Source of the DNA: Edaphobacter lichenicola
GTDB lineage: Bacteria > Acidobacteriota > Terriglobia > Terriglobales > Acidobacteriaceae
Assembly (NCBI RefSeq): GCF_014201315.1
Contig: NZ_JACHDY010000001.1
Location: forward strand, 1 to 64,000
Length of the DNA: 64,000 nucleotides
Reading direction: 5' to 3'
The position numbers were made by a program, and so were the translations under genes. Every line of letters begins with the position of its first letter. Position 1 is the first letter of the stretch. The notes beneath the pieces were generated by a model. The model did not search any database and had not been told where the DNA came from. It was given only the letters and a program-made list of their open reading frames with translations. Shown piece after piece: positions 18,633 to 27,944 of this stretch.

Positions 18633-18783
18633 GTCCTGCCGGACGGGCCCGCTACGCGCGGTGCGGTCACTTCGTGACTTGTGTATCCCTTCGGTTGGCG
18701 CTCCCGTTGGTCGCGATGAAAGATCTTCCCGTCGACCATCGGTAGGCCGAGGGCGAAGCCGGTATACACGTCACGAAGTGACC
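18633..18783. repeat. Interspersed repeat, copy 5, with an inverted fragment
   Basis: GTCCTGCCGGACGGGCCCGCTACGCG begins the copy in full form in two blocks, followed by GGTCACTTCGTGAC and CTCCCGTTGGTCG (to 18713). About 50 bp later, GTATACACGTCACGAAGTGACC (18762-18783, two overlapping blocks) is the same central segment in reverse orientation. It lies between glnK and glnD and so splits the nitrogen cluster. Confidence 0.85.
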
Positions 18784-18815
18784 TGGCTGTATGCTAAAAG
18801 TTCTTTCGAGCAAAA

Positions 18816-21461
18816 ATGGCCATGCCAGCAAACGACTCCACAAGTAGCGGAATGCGTGGGATCTACCAGCGGAAGATGCTGGAGGTTCGTGGCGCGTTCG
18901 AGGCGGGGGGCGCTTCGGGGGCAGTGACGATTGCTGCGCGGGCTGGGGCGCTGGATGAGTTGGTGCGCGGCTTGTGGGCGCAGGCGGTTGGGCGGGATTC
19001 GCGGCTGGGCAATGGGATCTCTCTGGTGGCGGTTGGCGGGTATGGACGGAGGGAGCTGTTTCCTTACTCGGATGTGGACCTGCTGTTTCTGCTGGATGGG
19101 AAGCTTGCTGAGAAGGATGTCAAAGACGCGATTCGGCGCGTGAATCAGGAGATGTGGGACTGCGGGATTCGAGTTTCGCCAGCGACGCGGAAGCTGGCGG
19201 AGTGCGAGAAGTTCGACGCGGAGAATGCAGAGTTTGCGCTGTCGTTGATGGACCATCGCTGGGTGACCGGGGATGCAACGCTCTATGACAAACTCGCGGA
19301 ACAGAGCGTGCCGAAGCTGCTGCAGCGGGAGCATAAGGCGATAACGGTTCGGCTGCTGGAGCTGACGCGGGCGCGCCATGCGAAGTACGGAGATACGCTG
19401 TTTCACCTGGAGCCGAACATCAAAGACTGTCCCGGTGGACTGCGGGATGTGCATGTGTGCGGGTGGATGACGAAGCTGCGTGCTGCGGCTGCGTCGACGC
19501 AGAAGAAGGTTGGGGACGAGGGGGCCGGGCCGGCTGCCGATGGCAATGAGTTTCGTAAAGCGGTGGATTTTCTTCGGCTGGTGCGGTGTTTTCTGCACTA
19601 TCGGCATGAGCGGGACGACAACACGCTGGATTGGCAGGCGCAGGATGCAGCGGCTGAGACCGCTGTGGGAATGACGGGTCGCAAGCCGAAGAAGGCGGAT
19701 GCGGCGTACTGGATGAGGCTTTATTTTCGTCATGCGCGCAGTGTGGAGCGGCGAGTGACGCAGATGCTGGAGGATGCTCCCGCGACCTCTTCGAGACTGC
19801 CTGGGTTGAAACGCGAGCGGAAGGTGGAGGTGGTGCAGCATGGCTTTCGCCTGGAGCGGGGTCGGGTAGTGCTGGAGACTTCGACCGAGTTCGGTCATGA
19901 TCCGGCGGAGGATCCGGATGTGGTGCTGCAGGTGTTTGGGGCGATGGCGCGGACGGGAGTGACGCTGGGCGGGGATGCGGAAGAGCGGTTGTCGCAGGGG
20001 CTGCCGCTGCTGTCGGCGCAACTCGAGGAGGGACCGGCGCTGTGGCATCATCTGCAGGGGATATTGAAGGGGGCTTATGCCGGCGATGCGCTGCGGTCGA
20101 TGCATGCGCTAGGTGTACTGGAGCTGCTGATCCCTGAGTTTCACGGGATCGACGCGCTGGTGATTCGGGATGCGTATCACCGCTACACGGTCGATGAACA
20201 CACGTTTGTGCTGATCGATACGCTGCATGGACTGGAGAGCGCACAGTCGGGTGGTATGGCGGAGTGGGCGACGCGGCTTGGCGGAGTGCTGCGGGAGCTG
20301 CCGCATCCGGAGCTGCTGTATCTTGCTGCGTTGCTGCATGACACGGGAAAGGGCCGGAGCACGGGCGATCATACGCGGGAGAGTGCGCGGATGGCCGAGA
20401 GTGTTTTGGAGCGGCTGGAACTGGACACTTACGAGAGTGGGCTGGTGGTGAACCTGATCGCGAATCACCTGGAGATGTCGGCTGCGCTGCGGAGGGATAT
20501 TTTTGACGAAGAGACGGTGCAGGCGTTTGCGGGAAAGATGCAGACGCCGGAGGCTCTCCGGATGCTGACGTTGTTTACGTATGCGGACATCAATGCGGTG
20601 CACCCGGATGCGTTGACGCCGTGGAAGGCAGAGAATCTCTGGCAGCTTTTTATCGCGACGGCGAACTATCTGGACCGCAGCGTGGATGAGGAGCGGTTGG
20701 GGGCGCAGGAAGAGAGCGAGCTGGTGCATCGCGTGGTGGCGCTGCTGCCGGGGCAAAAGGGTGCGGTGCTCGAGTATCTGGAGGGCTTTCCGGAGCGCTA
20801 TGTGTTGACGAGGACGCCGGAGCAGGTACGGACGCACTTCAAGATGGCGATGGGTTTTGCGGGCGATCCGGTGCAGCTTGATTTTCGCTATGCGCCTGCG
20901 GTGAGCGAGTTGACGCTGGTGACGCGGGATCGGCCGCAGCTGTTTGCGACGGTGGCAGGCGCGCTGGCGGCGTGGGGGATGAACATCGTTACGGCGGACG
21001 CATTTTCGAACCGGCAGTGGGTGGTGGTGGATACGTTCCGGTTTACCGATAGCTTTCGCACGCTGGAGATGAATGCCTCGGAGCATGAGGCGTTTGTGAA
21101 GAGCGTGCATGATGTGATGACCGGAGCGGTGTCGGTGGAGAAGCTGCTGAGCGGGCGGCGGCGGGGAAGACGGAAGGCTCCGCTGGTGGAGGTGGAGACG
21201 CGGGTTGAGTTTGACGATGAGGCTTCGTCGCACAGCACGTTGCTGGAGGTGGTGACGCAGGATACGACCGGGCTGCTGCGGGCACTGAGTCTGACGCTGG
21301 CGGCGCACGGCTGCAATATCGAGGTGGCGCTGGTGGATACGGAGGGAGAGACGGCGATTGATGTCTTCTACCTGACGCGCAATGGCGGGAAGCTGGATAA
21401 AAACGAGGAGCGGGTGTTGCGGCGGGCTCTGATGCAGGCGATCGAGGAGAATGCGCGGTAG
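18816..21461 (+). CDS. glnD: P-II uridylyltransferase / uridylyl-removing enzyme
   Basis: This 881-residue protein contains a nucleotidyltransferase domain, whose GGYGRRELFPYSDVDLL at 74-90 holds metal ligands Asp86 and Asp88, and a linker domain. An HD hydrolase domain includes LLHDTGKGRSTGDH around residue 510, and two ACT domains lie at the C-terminus (about 700-775 and 805-880). It uridylylates P-II under nitrogen limitation and removes UMP when glutamine, bound by the ACT domains, is abundant. The substrate is encoded immediately upstream. All catalytic segments appear intact and the length is normal. Confidence 0.95.
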   Translation: MAMPANDSTSSGMRGIYQRKMLEVRGAFEAGGASGAVTIAARAGALDELVRGLWAQAVGRDSRLGNGISLVAVGGYGRRELFPYSDVDLLFLLDGKLAEKDVKDAIRRVNQEMWDCGIRVSPATRKLAECEKFDAENAEFALSLMDHRWVTGDATLYDKLAEQSVPKLLQREHKAITVRLLELTRARHAKYGDTLFHLEPNIKDCPGGLRDVHVCGWMTKLRAAAASTQKKVGDEGAGPAADGNEFRKAVDFLRLVRCFLHYRHERDDNTLDWQAQDAAAETAVGMTGRKPKKADAAYWMRLYFRHARSVERRVTQMLEDAPATSSRLPGLKRERKVEVVQHGFRLERGRVVLETSTEFGHDPAEDPDVVLQVFGAMARTGVTLGGDAEERLSQGLPLLSAQLEEGPALWHHLQGILKGAYAGDALRSMHALGVLELLIPEFHGIDALVIRDAYHRYTVDEHTFVLIDTLHGLESAQSGGMAEWATRLGGVLRELPHPELLYLAALLHDTGKGRSTGDHTRESARMAESVLERLELDTYESGLVVNLIANHLEMSAALRRDIFDEETVQAFAGKMQTPEALRMLTLFTYADINAVHPDALTPWKAENLWQLFIATANYLDRSVDEERLGAQEESELVHRVVALLPGQKGAVLEYLEGFPERYVLTRTPEQVRTHFKMAMGFAGDPVQLDFRYAPAVSELTLVTRDRPQLFATVAGALAAWGMNIVTADAFSNRQWVVVDTFRFTDSFRTLEMNASEHEAFVKSVHDVMTGAVSVEKLLSGRRRGRRKAPLVEVETRVEFDDEASSHSTLLEVVTQDTTGLLRALSLTLAAHGCNIEVALVDTEGETAIDVFYLTRNGGKLDKNEERVLRRALMQAIEENAR

Positions 21462-21634
21462 ATTGTGGGGAAGGATTCCATGCTTTGACGTTCCGCAGGA
21501 GCAACCCGGCGGGAGTTACGCGCATCTGAGAAGCGGTTTGGGATTTGCTCGCCGCAGGGGGTCGAAGGACTTATCGAAGGATTTATCGACGCGCGGACTA
21601 TGCGGCGATGGTATGGGGTTTTATTATTAGAAAC

Positions 21635-22237
21635 ATGAGCGACAACACAAGTAATGGCCCGACAGCCATTCCGCAAAGGAATGATCGCTACCTCTTCGGC
21701 AATCTGGAGAGCTCTGGCAAGAACCATGCGAAGGTCACCGAGGTGAGCTGGGGCGACGAGCAGCCGGAGGGCATTGTGCTGGCTTCGATGGACGCCGCGA
21801 TCAACTGGGTGCGCAAGAACTCCATCTGGCCGATGACCTTTGGGCTGGCGTGCTGCGCGATCGAGATGATGTCGATGGGCGGGTCGCGGTACGATATTGC
21901 GCGGTTCGGAGCGGAGGTGTTTCGCCCGTCACCTCGGCAGAGCGACCTGATGATTATTGCGGGGCGGGTTTCGCAGAAGATGGCGCCTGTGATTCGGCGG
22001 CTGTACGAACAGATGCCGGAGCCGAAGTGGGTGATCTCGATGGGGGCGTGCGCGACCTCGGGTGGAATCTTCAACAACTATGCTCTGCTTCAGGGAGTCA
22101 ATCAGGTGATTCCGGTGGATGTGTACGTTCCTGGGTGTCCGCCGCGACCGGAGCAGCTGCTGTATGCGATCACGCTTTTGCAGGAAAAGATCCAGCAGGA
22201 GCGCGGATCTATGCGAAAAACCCTGAATTTGAGTTGA
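21635..22237 (+). CDS. nuoB: NADH-quinone oxidoreductase subunit B
   Basis: This is the N2 [4Fe-4S] subunit of complex I at the base of the peripheral arm, which passes electrons to quinone. The cluster ligands are visible in [17 protein letters not shown] and VPGCPPRPE. The product is 200 residues from ATG 21635; ATG 21608 would add nine residues, and neither has a good ribosome site. No other nuo gene is adjacent: glnD lies upstream and an envelope protein downstream. It is therefore an isolated copy, either a second nuoB or a case where the complex I genes are dispersed. A 12-bp palindrome TTGATGCATCAA overlaps its stop. Confidence 0.9.
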   Translation: MSDNTSNGPTAIPQRNDRYLFGNLESSGKNHAKVTEVSWGDEQPEGIVLASMDAAINWVRKNSIWPMTFGLACCAIEMMSMGGSRYDIARFGAEVFRPSPRQSDLMIIAGRVSQKMAPVIRRLYEQMPEPKWVISMGACATSGGIFNNYALLQGVNQVIPVDVYVPGCPPRPEQLLYAITLLQEKIQQERGSMRKTLNLS

Positions 22238-22465
22238 TGCATCAAGAAAAGTGCAGTTACTGGATGGGTTCGCCCCTCCCGGTGAAAGAACGTTTTTACC
22301 TTACACGCTGGTAACGTATTGAAAATAGTGTCATCGAAGAGTATTTTTTTACCGGATGCATTAGCAACTGAAGTAAGCTGTAAGGAATCGAACCAACAAA
22401 ACGATCCCTGTAGATGAAGATGAAGGCTCGTAAAAAAAAGCAAGACTTTGAGTGGAGGAACTCGA

Positions 22466-24097
22466 ATGGTTTATCGCCCGTTTCGTAATACACGCCGGTA
22501 CGTACTGGCTGCATGTGCAGTCAGTCTCGGAGTTGCCAGTCTCAGCGCGCAGACTCCCAGCACAGCCGCCCCGGTGGGGCCGAACCCTTCGCGCATCGAC
22601 GTATTCCTTGGGTACTCGTACTTTGGGGCTCACGGTCAGGTGAAGCCGGCGGGGATCAATTATTCGTCGATCGACAAGGGTGCGATCGGAAGCGGCGCGT
22701 ATTACTTCAACAAGTATGTTGGCGGCGAGGTAGTCTTCGCGGCTCATCCAGACGGCAACAATGATGGCCTGTATACGGCCTCCGCTGGACCAATCTTCCG
22801 TGCACCGCTGCAGAACTTCACGTTATTCGCGCATGGTCTGGCAGGCGGTGCTCGCCTGGGCGGGCCCAACTCCGAGACGGGTGGATACCACAATCCGTAT
22901 CAATGGGGACCAAGCCTGACGGTTGGTGGCGGCATGGATTATGATCTGCCGTTCTTCAACAACAAATTTTCTCTTCGCCTCTTCGAGGCGGACTATAAGT
23001 ACGTTCACGCAAACTACGGTCCGCCAGTTCCTCCTCCGACCGGTGGCGCGATCGGTGGACGCGCGAACCTAAGTGGAGCTGAGTTGAGCACGGGTATTGT
23101 TGCTCACTTCGGTCATATCATTCCTCCTCCGCCGGTGACCTACTCCTGCGCAGCTTCGCCTGCGACGGTCTTCCCTGGCGATCCTATTACGGTCACTGGA
23201 ACGCCTTCGAACCTGAATCCGAAGAAGACGGCGACCTATACCTGGACTGCGGATGGCGGCACGATCACGGGAACCTCGACCACAGCCAACATCGACACCA
23301 AGTCTGCGAATCCCGGTACCTACACAGCGAAGGGCCATGTAACCGAGGGCGCGAAGCCGGGCGAGATGGCGGACTGCTCGGCCAGCTACACTGTTAAGGC
23401 GTTTGAGCCGCCAACCCTGAGCTGCTCGGCCAATCCTTCGACGGTTGCCCCTGGAGACTCCTCGACGATCACCGCGAGCGGCGTAAGCCCGCAGAATCGT
23501 CCTCTGACCTACAGCTACAGCTCTTCGGCCGGCTCGGTGTCGGGTAACAACTCGACGGCGACGCTGACGACGACTGGTGCGGCACCTGGCACGATCACGG
23601 TGACCTGCAACGTTGTGGACGACAAGGGTCAGACGGCCTCTGCGACGACCACGGTTACGGTCAACGCACCGCCGCCACCGCCAGCGCCTACGACCAGCCA
23701 GCTCTGCTCGATCAACTTCGATCGCGACAAGAAGCGCCCGGCCCGTGTTGATAACGAAGCCAAGGCCTGCCTGGACGATATCGCTCTCAACCTGCAGCGC
23801 ACCTCGGATGCGAAGATCGCTGTAGTTGGCGATAAGGACAGTGCCGAGAAGAAAGGCGACAAGCTTGCTGCTGAGCGTGCCGTCAATGCGAAGGCCTACC
23901 TGGTAACGGAGAAGGGCATCGACGCCAGCCGCGTCTCGGTCTACACCGGTTCGGACAACGGTAAGACAGTGACGACGACGTTGATTCCTGCCGGCGCAAC
24001 ACTCAGCACAACCGGCCTTACCCCCGTGGACGAAAGCGCAGTAACCGCCAAGCCACGGACGGCGCCAGTCACGCATCACCACAAGAAGAAGCAGTAA
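22466..24097 (+). CDS. Outer-membrane protein with beta-barrel, two Ig-like domains and an OmpA-like C-terminus
   Basis: The 543-residue product has a signal peptide (about 1-29, ending SLSAQ). A barrel-type domain of about 170 residues has alternating aromatic strands (DVFLGYSYFG, LRLFEADYKYVHANYG). Two Ig-like/PKD-like repeats each open with SCSANPSTVAPGDS-type phrases, a Pro linker follows, and the C-terminal domain resembles OmpA. In that last domain the peptidoglycan-binding phrase is altered: the usual GHTD is GDKD and the distal Arg region reads AAERAVNAKAYL. It should sit in the outer membrane and may hold the murein. ATG 22466 follows GGAGGAA by 6 nt. The tail ends in His/Lys repeats. 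Confidence 0.78.
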   Translation: MVYRPFRNTRRYVLAACAVSLGVASLSAQTPSTAAPVGPNPSRIDVFLGYSYFGAHGQVKPAGINYSSIDKGAIGSGAYYFNKYVGGEVVFAAHPDGNNDGLYTASAGPIFRAPLQNFTLFAHGLAGGARLGGPNSETGGYHNPYQWGPSLTVGGGMDYDLPFFNNKFSLRLFEADYKYVHANYGPPVPPPTGGAIGGRANLSGAELSTGIVAHFGHIIPPPPVTYSCAASPATVFPGDPITVTGTPSNLNPKKTATYTWTADGGTITGTSTTANIDTKSANPGTYTAKGHVTEGAKPGEMADCSASYTVKAFEPPTLSCSANPSTVAPGDSSTITASGVSPQNRPLTYSYSSSAGSVSGNNSTATLTTTGAAPGTITVTCNVVDDKGQTASATTTVTVNAPPPPPAPTTSQLCSINFDRDKKRPARVDNEAKACLDDIALNLQRTSDAKIAVVGDKDSAEKKGDKLAAERAVNAKAYLVTEKGIDASRVSVYTGSDNGKTVTTTLIPAGATLSTTGLTPVDESAVTAKPRTAPVTHHHKKKQ

Positions 24098-24122
24098 CGA
24101 TCCGTTGTAGTCACGCACATGG

Positions 24123-24150
24123 GCTGACTGGGAATGTTCCAGTCAGCTTT
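24123..24150 (+). terminator. Intrinsic terminator after the OmpA-like gene
   Basis: GCTGACTGG (24123-24131) pairs perfectly with CCAGTCAGC (24139-24147) around a 7-nt loop, followed by TTTTG. The loop contains the first ATG (24134) of the next open frame, which therefore cannot be a normal start for that gene. Confidence 0.88.
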
Positions 24151-24217
24151 TGTGTTGATAGACCTCTTAGTAAGTTCGATAATTGTGTTTTACAGATTTA
24201 CAGAATGGAACCCTCCC

Positions 24218-26245
24218 TTGAGTAGATTTCTTCGTCTTCCCGTCACGTTTCTAGCCGTCCTGGTTTTTTTATCCTGCTTTCAGTTACATGCGGCGAGTTG
24301 GCTGCCGTACGGTCCAGATGGAGGAGACGCGCGGGCTTTCGCGATCGACCCTCATGACCACACTCATATGTATCTGGGCACGGCAACGGGCTGGATGTAT
24401 GAGTCGCACAATAGCGGCGGCGACTGGAAGCGACTGGCATGGATCGGCAAGCGGGACGATCTTGTGCTGGATTCGATTGTGGTCAGCGGTGCTGATTCGA
24501 AGCAGATCGTCGTGGGTGCGTGGGTGCTTGGCAGCCCGGATGGCGGAATATTTCTCAGCAAAGATGGCGGCCTGACGTGGCAGAGTCCGAGCGAGATGCA
24601 AGGGCAGTCGATTCGCGCCTTGACGGCGGCTCCATCCAATCCGAAGACTCTTGTGGCCGGCACTTTGAAGGGTGTCTATCAATCTGCAGACGGCGGAGAC
24701 CACTGGAAGCTGATCAGCCCCGCAGGAAGCCAGGAGTTGCATGAGGTCGAATCGATTGCGCTTGATCCGGTCGACCCCCAGATTATCTATGCCGGGACCT
24801 GGCATCTGCCCTGGAAGACCGTTGATGGAGGGCAGCATTGGACCAACATTAAACAGGGCGTCATCGACGACTCCGATGTGTTTTCAATCATCGTGGACCC
24901 TAAGGACCCTAAGACTGTCTACGCCAGCGCCTGCTCGGGAATCTACAAGAGCCAGACCGGCGGAGATCTCTTCAAGAAAGTTCAGGGAATTCCTTCTACG
25001 GCACGTAGAACCAGGGTTCTGATGCAGGATCCAACGAACAGCAACATTGTCTTTGCGGGAACCACGGAGGGCCTGTGGCGTACCGTGGACTCGGGCGCGA
25101 CCTGGCAACGAACCACTGGTCCGGAAGTGATCATCAATGACGTGTTCGTCGACCCGACCAACTCCAACCGGGTGATGCTTGCGACAGACCGGGGCGGTGT
25201 GTTGGCCTCTAACGACGGGGGCAACTCGTTTGTTCAGTCGAATAACGGGTTTTCGGCGCGACAGATTACCTCCTACCTCGCGGATGCTTCCACGCCTGGC
25301 TCTGTCTATGTGGGGGTGGTGAACGATAAGGCGCTGGGCGGGGTCTTTGCCAGTACGAATGGCGGCCTGACCTGGTCGCAGACGAGTTCGGGACTGAACG
25401 GTCACGATGTGTTCAGCCTGGCGCAGGGACCCGATGGCGCGTTGCTGGCGGGCACCCGGCATGGGATCTACAGGCTTCAAGGAGCCACGTGGAGCCGCGT
25501 GGACAATGTGACGCTCAATCCTCCGCCTGCACCGCCCTCCAGGACGGGAAAGAAGACTGCGCATGCCGGTGCAGCGTCGGCTGCGCATAAATCGCCGGAG
25601 GCCGTGGCGCATAAGAGCGCAGCCTTGCAGCCGGTTCACTCCTTCGAGCCCGCGATCAACGCATTCGCCCGAGGAGGAGACACGCTCTATGCCGCTACTT
25701 CGTCTGGTCTCTTCGAGAGTGCTACGTCCGGTCAGAGTTGGAAGGAAGTTCCCGGCTTCGAACCCAGGAGCTGGAACTTTGTAGCTGCCCGAAGGTCAAC
25801 TGTTCTGGCGTCGAATTTGAACTCCGCGGTGCTTTCGCTGGATGGTGGTCAACAATGGACTCCGATCAAGCTTCCGGAGACGCTCGATCAACTCTCTGCG
25901 ATGGCCGTCGACGATGCAGGCGGACTTTGGGTCGGAGGGCGGCAGGGCATCTATGTGTCCGACGACAAGGGAGCTACGTGGCAGACGGTCAAAGATCTGT
26001 TTCTGCGAGATGTGAACAGCATCTTCTATGACGATGCTTCGCAGCGTGTTCTGATTGCCGCGGGGAGCAAGAATACGATCGCATTCGCCGTCCATCTGCC
26101 CGACCGGAAGATTCATTACTGGAACACCGGATGGAATCTCAGACTGATACGTCCGATGGGTGATCATCTGGTCGGAACGACCTGGTTTGATGGCGTGGTG
26201 ATCCAGCCGCGCATGGTTGATTCCAAGGAGATGGCCAGCCACTGA
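24218..26245 (+). CDS. Exported BNR/sortilin-type beta-propeller protein
   Basis: This is about 675 residues of beta-propeller repeats with many Asp-box motifs (S-x-D-G-G-x-T-W type: SKDGGLTWQS, SADGGDHWK, TVDSGATWQ, STNGGLTWS, SDDKGATWQ). It resembles the VPS10/sortilin and HCF136-like propellers. These are binding scaffolds or glycan-active enzymes; no catalytic set is evident here. An Ala/Lys/His-rich low-complexity insert (about residues 440-475) splits the propeller. I prefer TTG 24218, which gives a clean signal peptide ending LHAA-SW. ATG 24134 in the same frame lies in the terminator loop of the previous gene. MqnE follows 38 nt downstream. Confidence 0.78.
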   Translation: MSRFLRLPVTFLAVLVFLSCFQLHAASWLPYGPDGGDARAFAIDPHDHTHMYLGTATGWMYESHNSGGDWKRLAWIGKRDDLVLDSIVVSGADSKQIVVGAWVLGSPDGGIFLSKDGGLTWQSPSEMQGQSIRALTAAPSNPKTLVAGTLKGVYQSADGGDHWKLISPAGSQELHEVESIALDPVDPQIIYAGTWHLPWKTVDGGQHWTNIKQGVIDDSDVFSIIVDPKDPKTVYASACSGIYKSQTGGDLFKKVQGIPSTARRTRVLMQDPTNSNIVFAGTTEGLWRTVDSGATWQRTTGPEVIINDVFVDPTNSNRVMLATDRGGVLASNDGGNSFVQSNNGFSARQITSYLADASTPGSVYVGVVNDKALGGVFASTNGGLTWSQTSSGLNGHDVFSLAQGPDGALLAGTRHGIYRLQGATWSRVDNVTLNPPPAPPSRTGKKTAHAGAASAAHKSPEAVAHKSAALQPVHSFEPAINAFARGGDTLYAATSSGLFESATSGQSWKEVPGFEPRSWNFVAARRSTVLASNLNSAVLSLDGGQQWTPIKLPETLDQLSAMAVDDAGGLWVGGRQGIYVSDDKGATWQTVKDLFLRDVNSIFYDDASQRVLIAAGSKNTIAFAVHLPDRKIHYWNTGWNLRLIRPMGDHLVGTTWFDGVVIQPRMVDSKEMASH

Positions 26246-26283
26246 GATGTGCTGCAGCGGCAGATCGGGACTAGAATCAAAGT

Positions 26284-27435
26284 ATGAGCTTTCAATCGTC
26301 CACTTTGCCTGCGCGACACTCCTTTCAAACAGACGATGCTGCGCTTTTGCCGATTGCGACAAAGGTGCAGCAGGGGGAGCGTCTCAGCTTTGAAGACGGA
26401 GTTGCGTTGTACCGCAGCGGGGATATTTTGGCTGTGGGCTGGCTGGCGAACCTGGTGCGGGAGCGGATGCATGGGGATGTTGCCTACTTCAATGTGAACC
26501 GGCACATCAACCCAACCAACGTCTGTGTGGCTTCGTGCCGGCTGTGTGCGTTTGGACGAAAGAAGGGCGAGGCGGGCACCTACACGATGGCGCTCGAGGA
26601 GGCCTGGGAGACGGCGGCCTCGGGGTACTCGGAGGCGGTGACGGAGTTTCACATCGTGGGGGGACTGCATCCCGATCTTCCGTTTGAATACTTCATGGAT
26701 CTGGTGCGGGGGTTGAAGGTTCGATTTCCGAAGGTGCATATCAAGGCGTTCACCATGGTGGAGGTGGCGTTTCTGGCCAAGCGCGGAAAGATGACGATTC
26801 CCGAGACGCTGGAGCGTATGAAGGCGGCAGGCGTGGACTCGATGCCGGGTGGTGGCGCCGAGATCTTTGCCGATCGCGTGCGACATATTATCTGCGATCA
26901 CAAGATCGACGGCAGCGAGTGGCTGGATACGGCTCGGATGGCTCACCAGATCGGGCTGCGATCGAACGCGACGATGCTGTACGGGCACGTGGAGAACGAA
27001 GAAGACCGCGTGGACCATCTGCTGAAGCTGCGCGCGGTGCAGGATGAGACCGGTGGCTTTCAGACCTTCATTCCGCTGTCGTTCCACCCCGACAATACAG
27101 CGCTGGCGCATATCCCCAGGACAACGGGGATGCTCGATCTTCGTCAGATCGCCGTCGGCCGGTTGATGCTGGACAACTTTCCCCATATCAAGAGCTACTG
27201 GCAGATGGTCTCGCCGAAGATGGCGCAGATCTCACTGCGATTCGGTGCGGACGATATCGATGGCACGGTGATTGAGGAGAAGATCTACCACGACGCCGGT
27301 GCGACGACTCCGCAAGGGATGCGGCGCGCCGACCTGGTTCGGCTTATCACTGAGGCCGGGCGCGAGCCGTTTGAGCGCGACACCATGTACCGAGCCGTGA
27401 CTCGCAGCGAAGACAGTTTTACCGTTGCAGTTTGA
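26284..27435 (+). CDS. mqnE: Aminodeoxyfutalosine synthase (radical SAM)
   Basis: This 383-residue radical SAM enzyme has the cluster motif Cys81-x3-Cys85-x2-Cys88 in NVCVASCRLCAF, preceded by the family phrase NRHINPTNV. GGLHPDLPFEYF and the C-terminal block of the futalosine-pathway enzymes also fit. MqnE joins 3-[(1-carboxyvinyl)oxy]benzoate to SAM to give aminofutalosine, the second step of menaquinone synthesis by the futalosine route. The related MqnC is the alternative, but GGLHP and the spacing fit MqnE better. No other mqn gene is in the window. A strong terminator follows. Confidence 0.88.
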   Translation: MSFQSSTLPARHSFQTDDAALLPIATKVQQGERLSFEDGVALYRSGDILAVGWLANLVRERMHGDVAYFNVNRHINPTNVCVASCRLCAFGRKKGEAGTYTMALEEAWETAASGYSEAVTEFHIVGGLHPDLPFEYFMDLVRGLKVRFPKVHIKAFTMVEVAFLAKRGKMTIPETLERMKAAGVDSMPGGGAEIFADRVRHIICDHKIDGSEWLDTARMAHQIGLRSNATMLYGHVENEEDRVDHLLKLRAVQDETGGFQTFIPLSFHPDNTALAHIPRTTGMLDLRQIAVGRLMLDNFPHIKSYWQMVSPKMAQISLRFGADDIDGTVIEEKIYHDAGATTPQGMRRADLVRLITEAGREPFERDTMYRAVTRSEDSFTVAV

Positions 27436-27470
27436 GTTGACGAGATAAGTAGCAGGTTCTGGTCCAGATC

Positions 27471-27505
27471 GCCTCTTCCCCATGGGGGAGAGGCTTTCGT
27501 TTTTT
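27471..27505 (+). terminator. Intrinsic terminator after mqnE
   Basis: GCCTCTTCCCC (27471-27481) pairs with GGGGGAGAGGC (27484-27494, one G-U), followed by TTTCGTTTTTT. It closes the mqnE transcript. Confidence 0.88.
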
Positions 27506-27610
27506 AGAGATGCCTCTGCCGCCCATAGGCGTCTCCGCCTTTTGCGGATAGTCCAGTCAACTCTCAGGACCGGCAAACCTAGTTCCAAACCAAAGCGTGA
27601 GACCCATGCG

Positions 27611-27659
27611 AAAGATTGCAGACCCAAAGTGGAAAAGATTTTCATTTTGGGCAATCTTT
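27611..27659. promoter_or_regulatory. Nested palindrome upstream of the PEP-CTERM gene
   Basis: Outer arms AAAGATTGC (27611-27619) and GCAATCTTT (27651-27659) enclose inner arms CCCAAA (27623-27628) and TTTGGG (27646-27651). A partial copy, CCAATCTTTT, recurs at about 27735. It lies about 90 bp upstream of the sigma-54-type promoter, where an enhancer-binding activator would be expected to bind. That role is inferred. Confidence 0.5.
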
Positions 27660-27748
27660 TAGCGCTGGAAGGTCGAATATCTGCGCGCTCTTTCCCGGTA
27701 AAGGCAGAAAAGTACTGAAATATCAGAAATTTGCCAATCTTTTGTGAA

Positions 27749-27764
27749 TGGTTCGCGACTTGCA
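27749..27764 (+). promoter_or_regulatory. Sigma-54-type (-24/-12) promoter for the PEP-CTERM gene
   Basis: TGGTTCG-CGAC-TTGCA matches the RpoN consensus TGGCACG-N4-TTGCW at 10 of 12 defined positions, with the invariant GG and GC exactly 12 bp apart. PEP-CTERM genes in other bacteria are often controlled by the PrsK/PrsR system through RpoN. The leader to ATG 27945 would be about 170 nt. Confidence 0.65.
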
Positions 27765-27944
27765 ATGACTCAGGGCGAGGTAAGTATTTCGCAATGAATC
27801 GCCAGCATTCACGGACCAAAACGGGAATGGACGCTGGCTCAACCAATCGATCTCTGCGAGTTCAAATGCCCGGACCTGGGCAGCGATTCGCGGGAGCAGG
27901 GTGCAGCTAGACTCTGACAACAGTTTTTTCCTGGGAGTTTCTCG

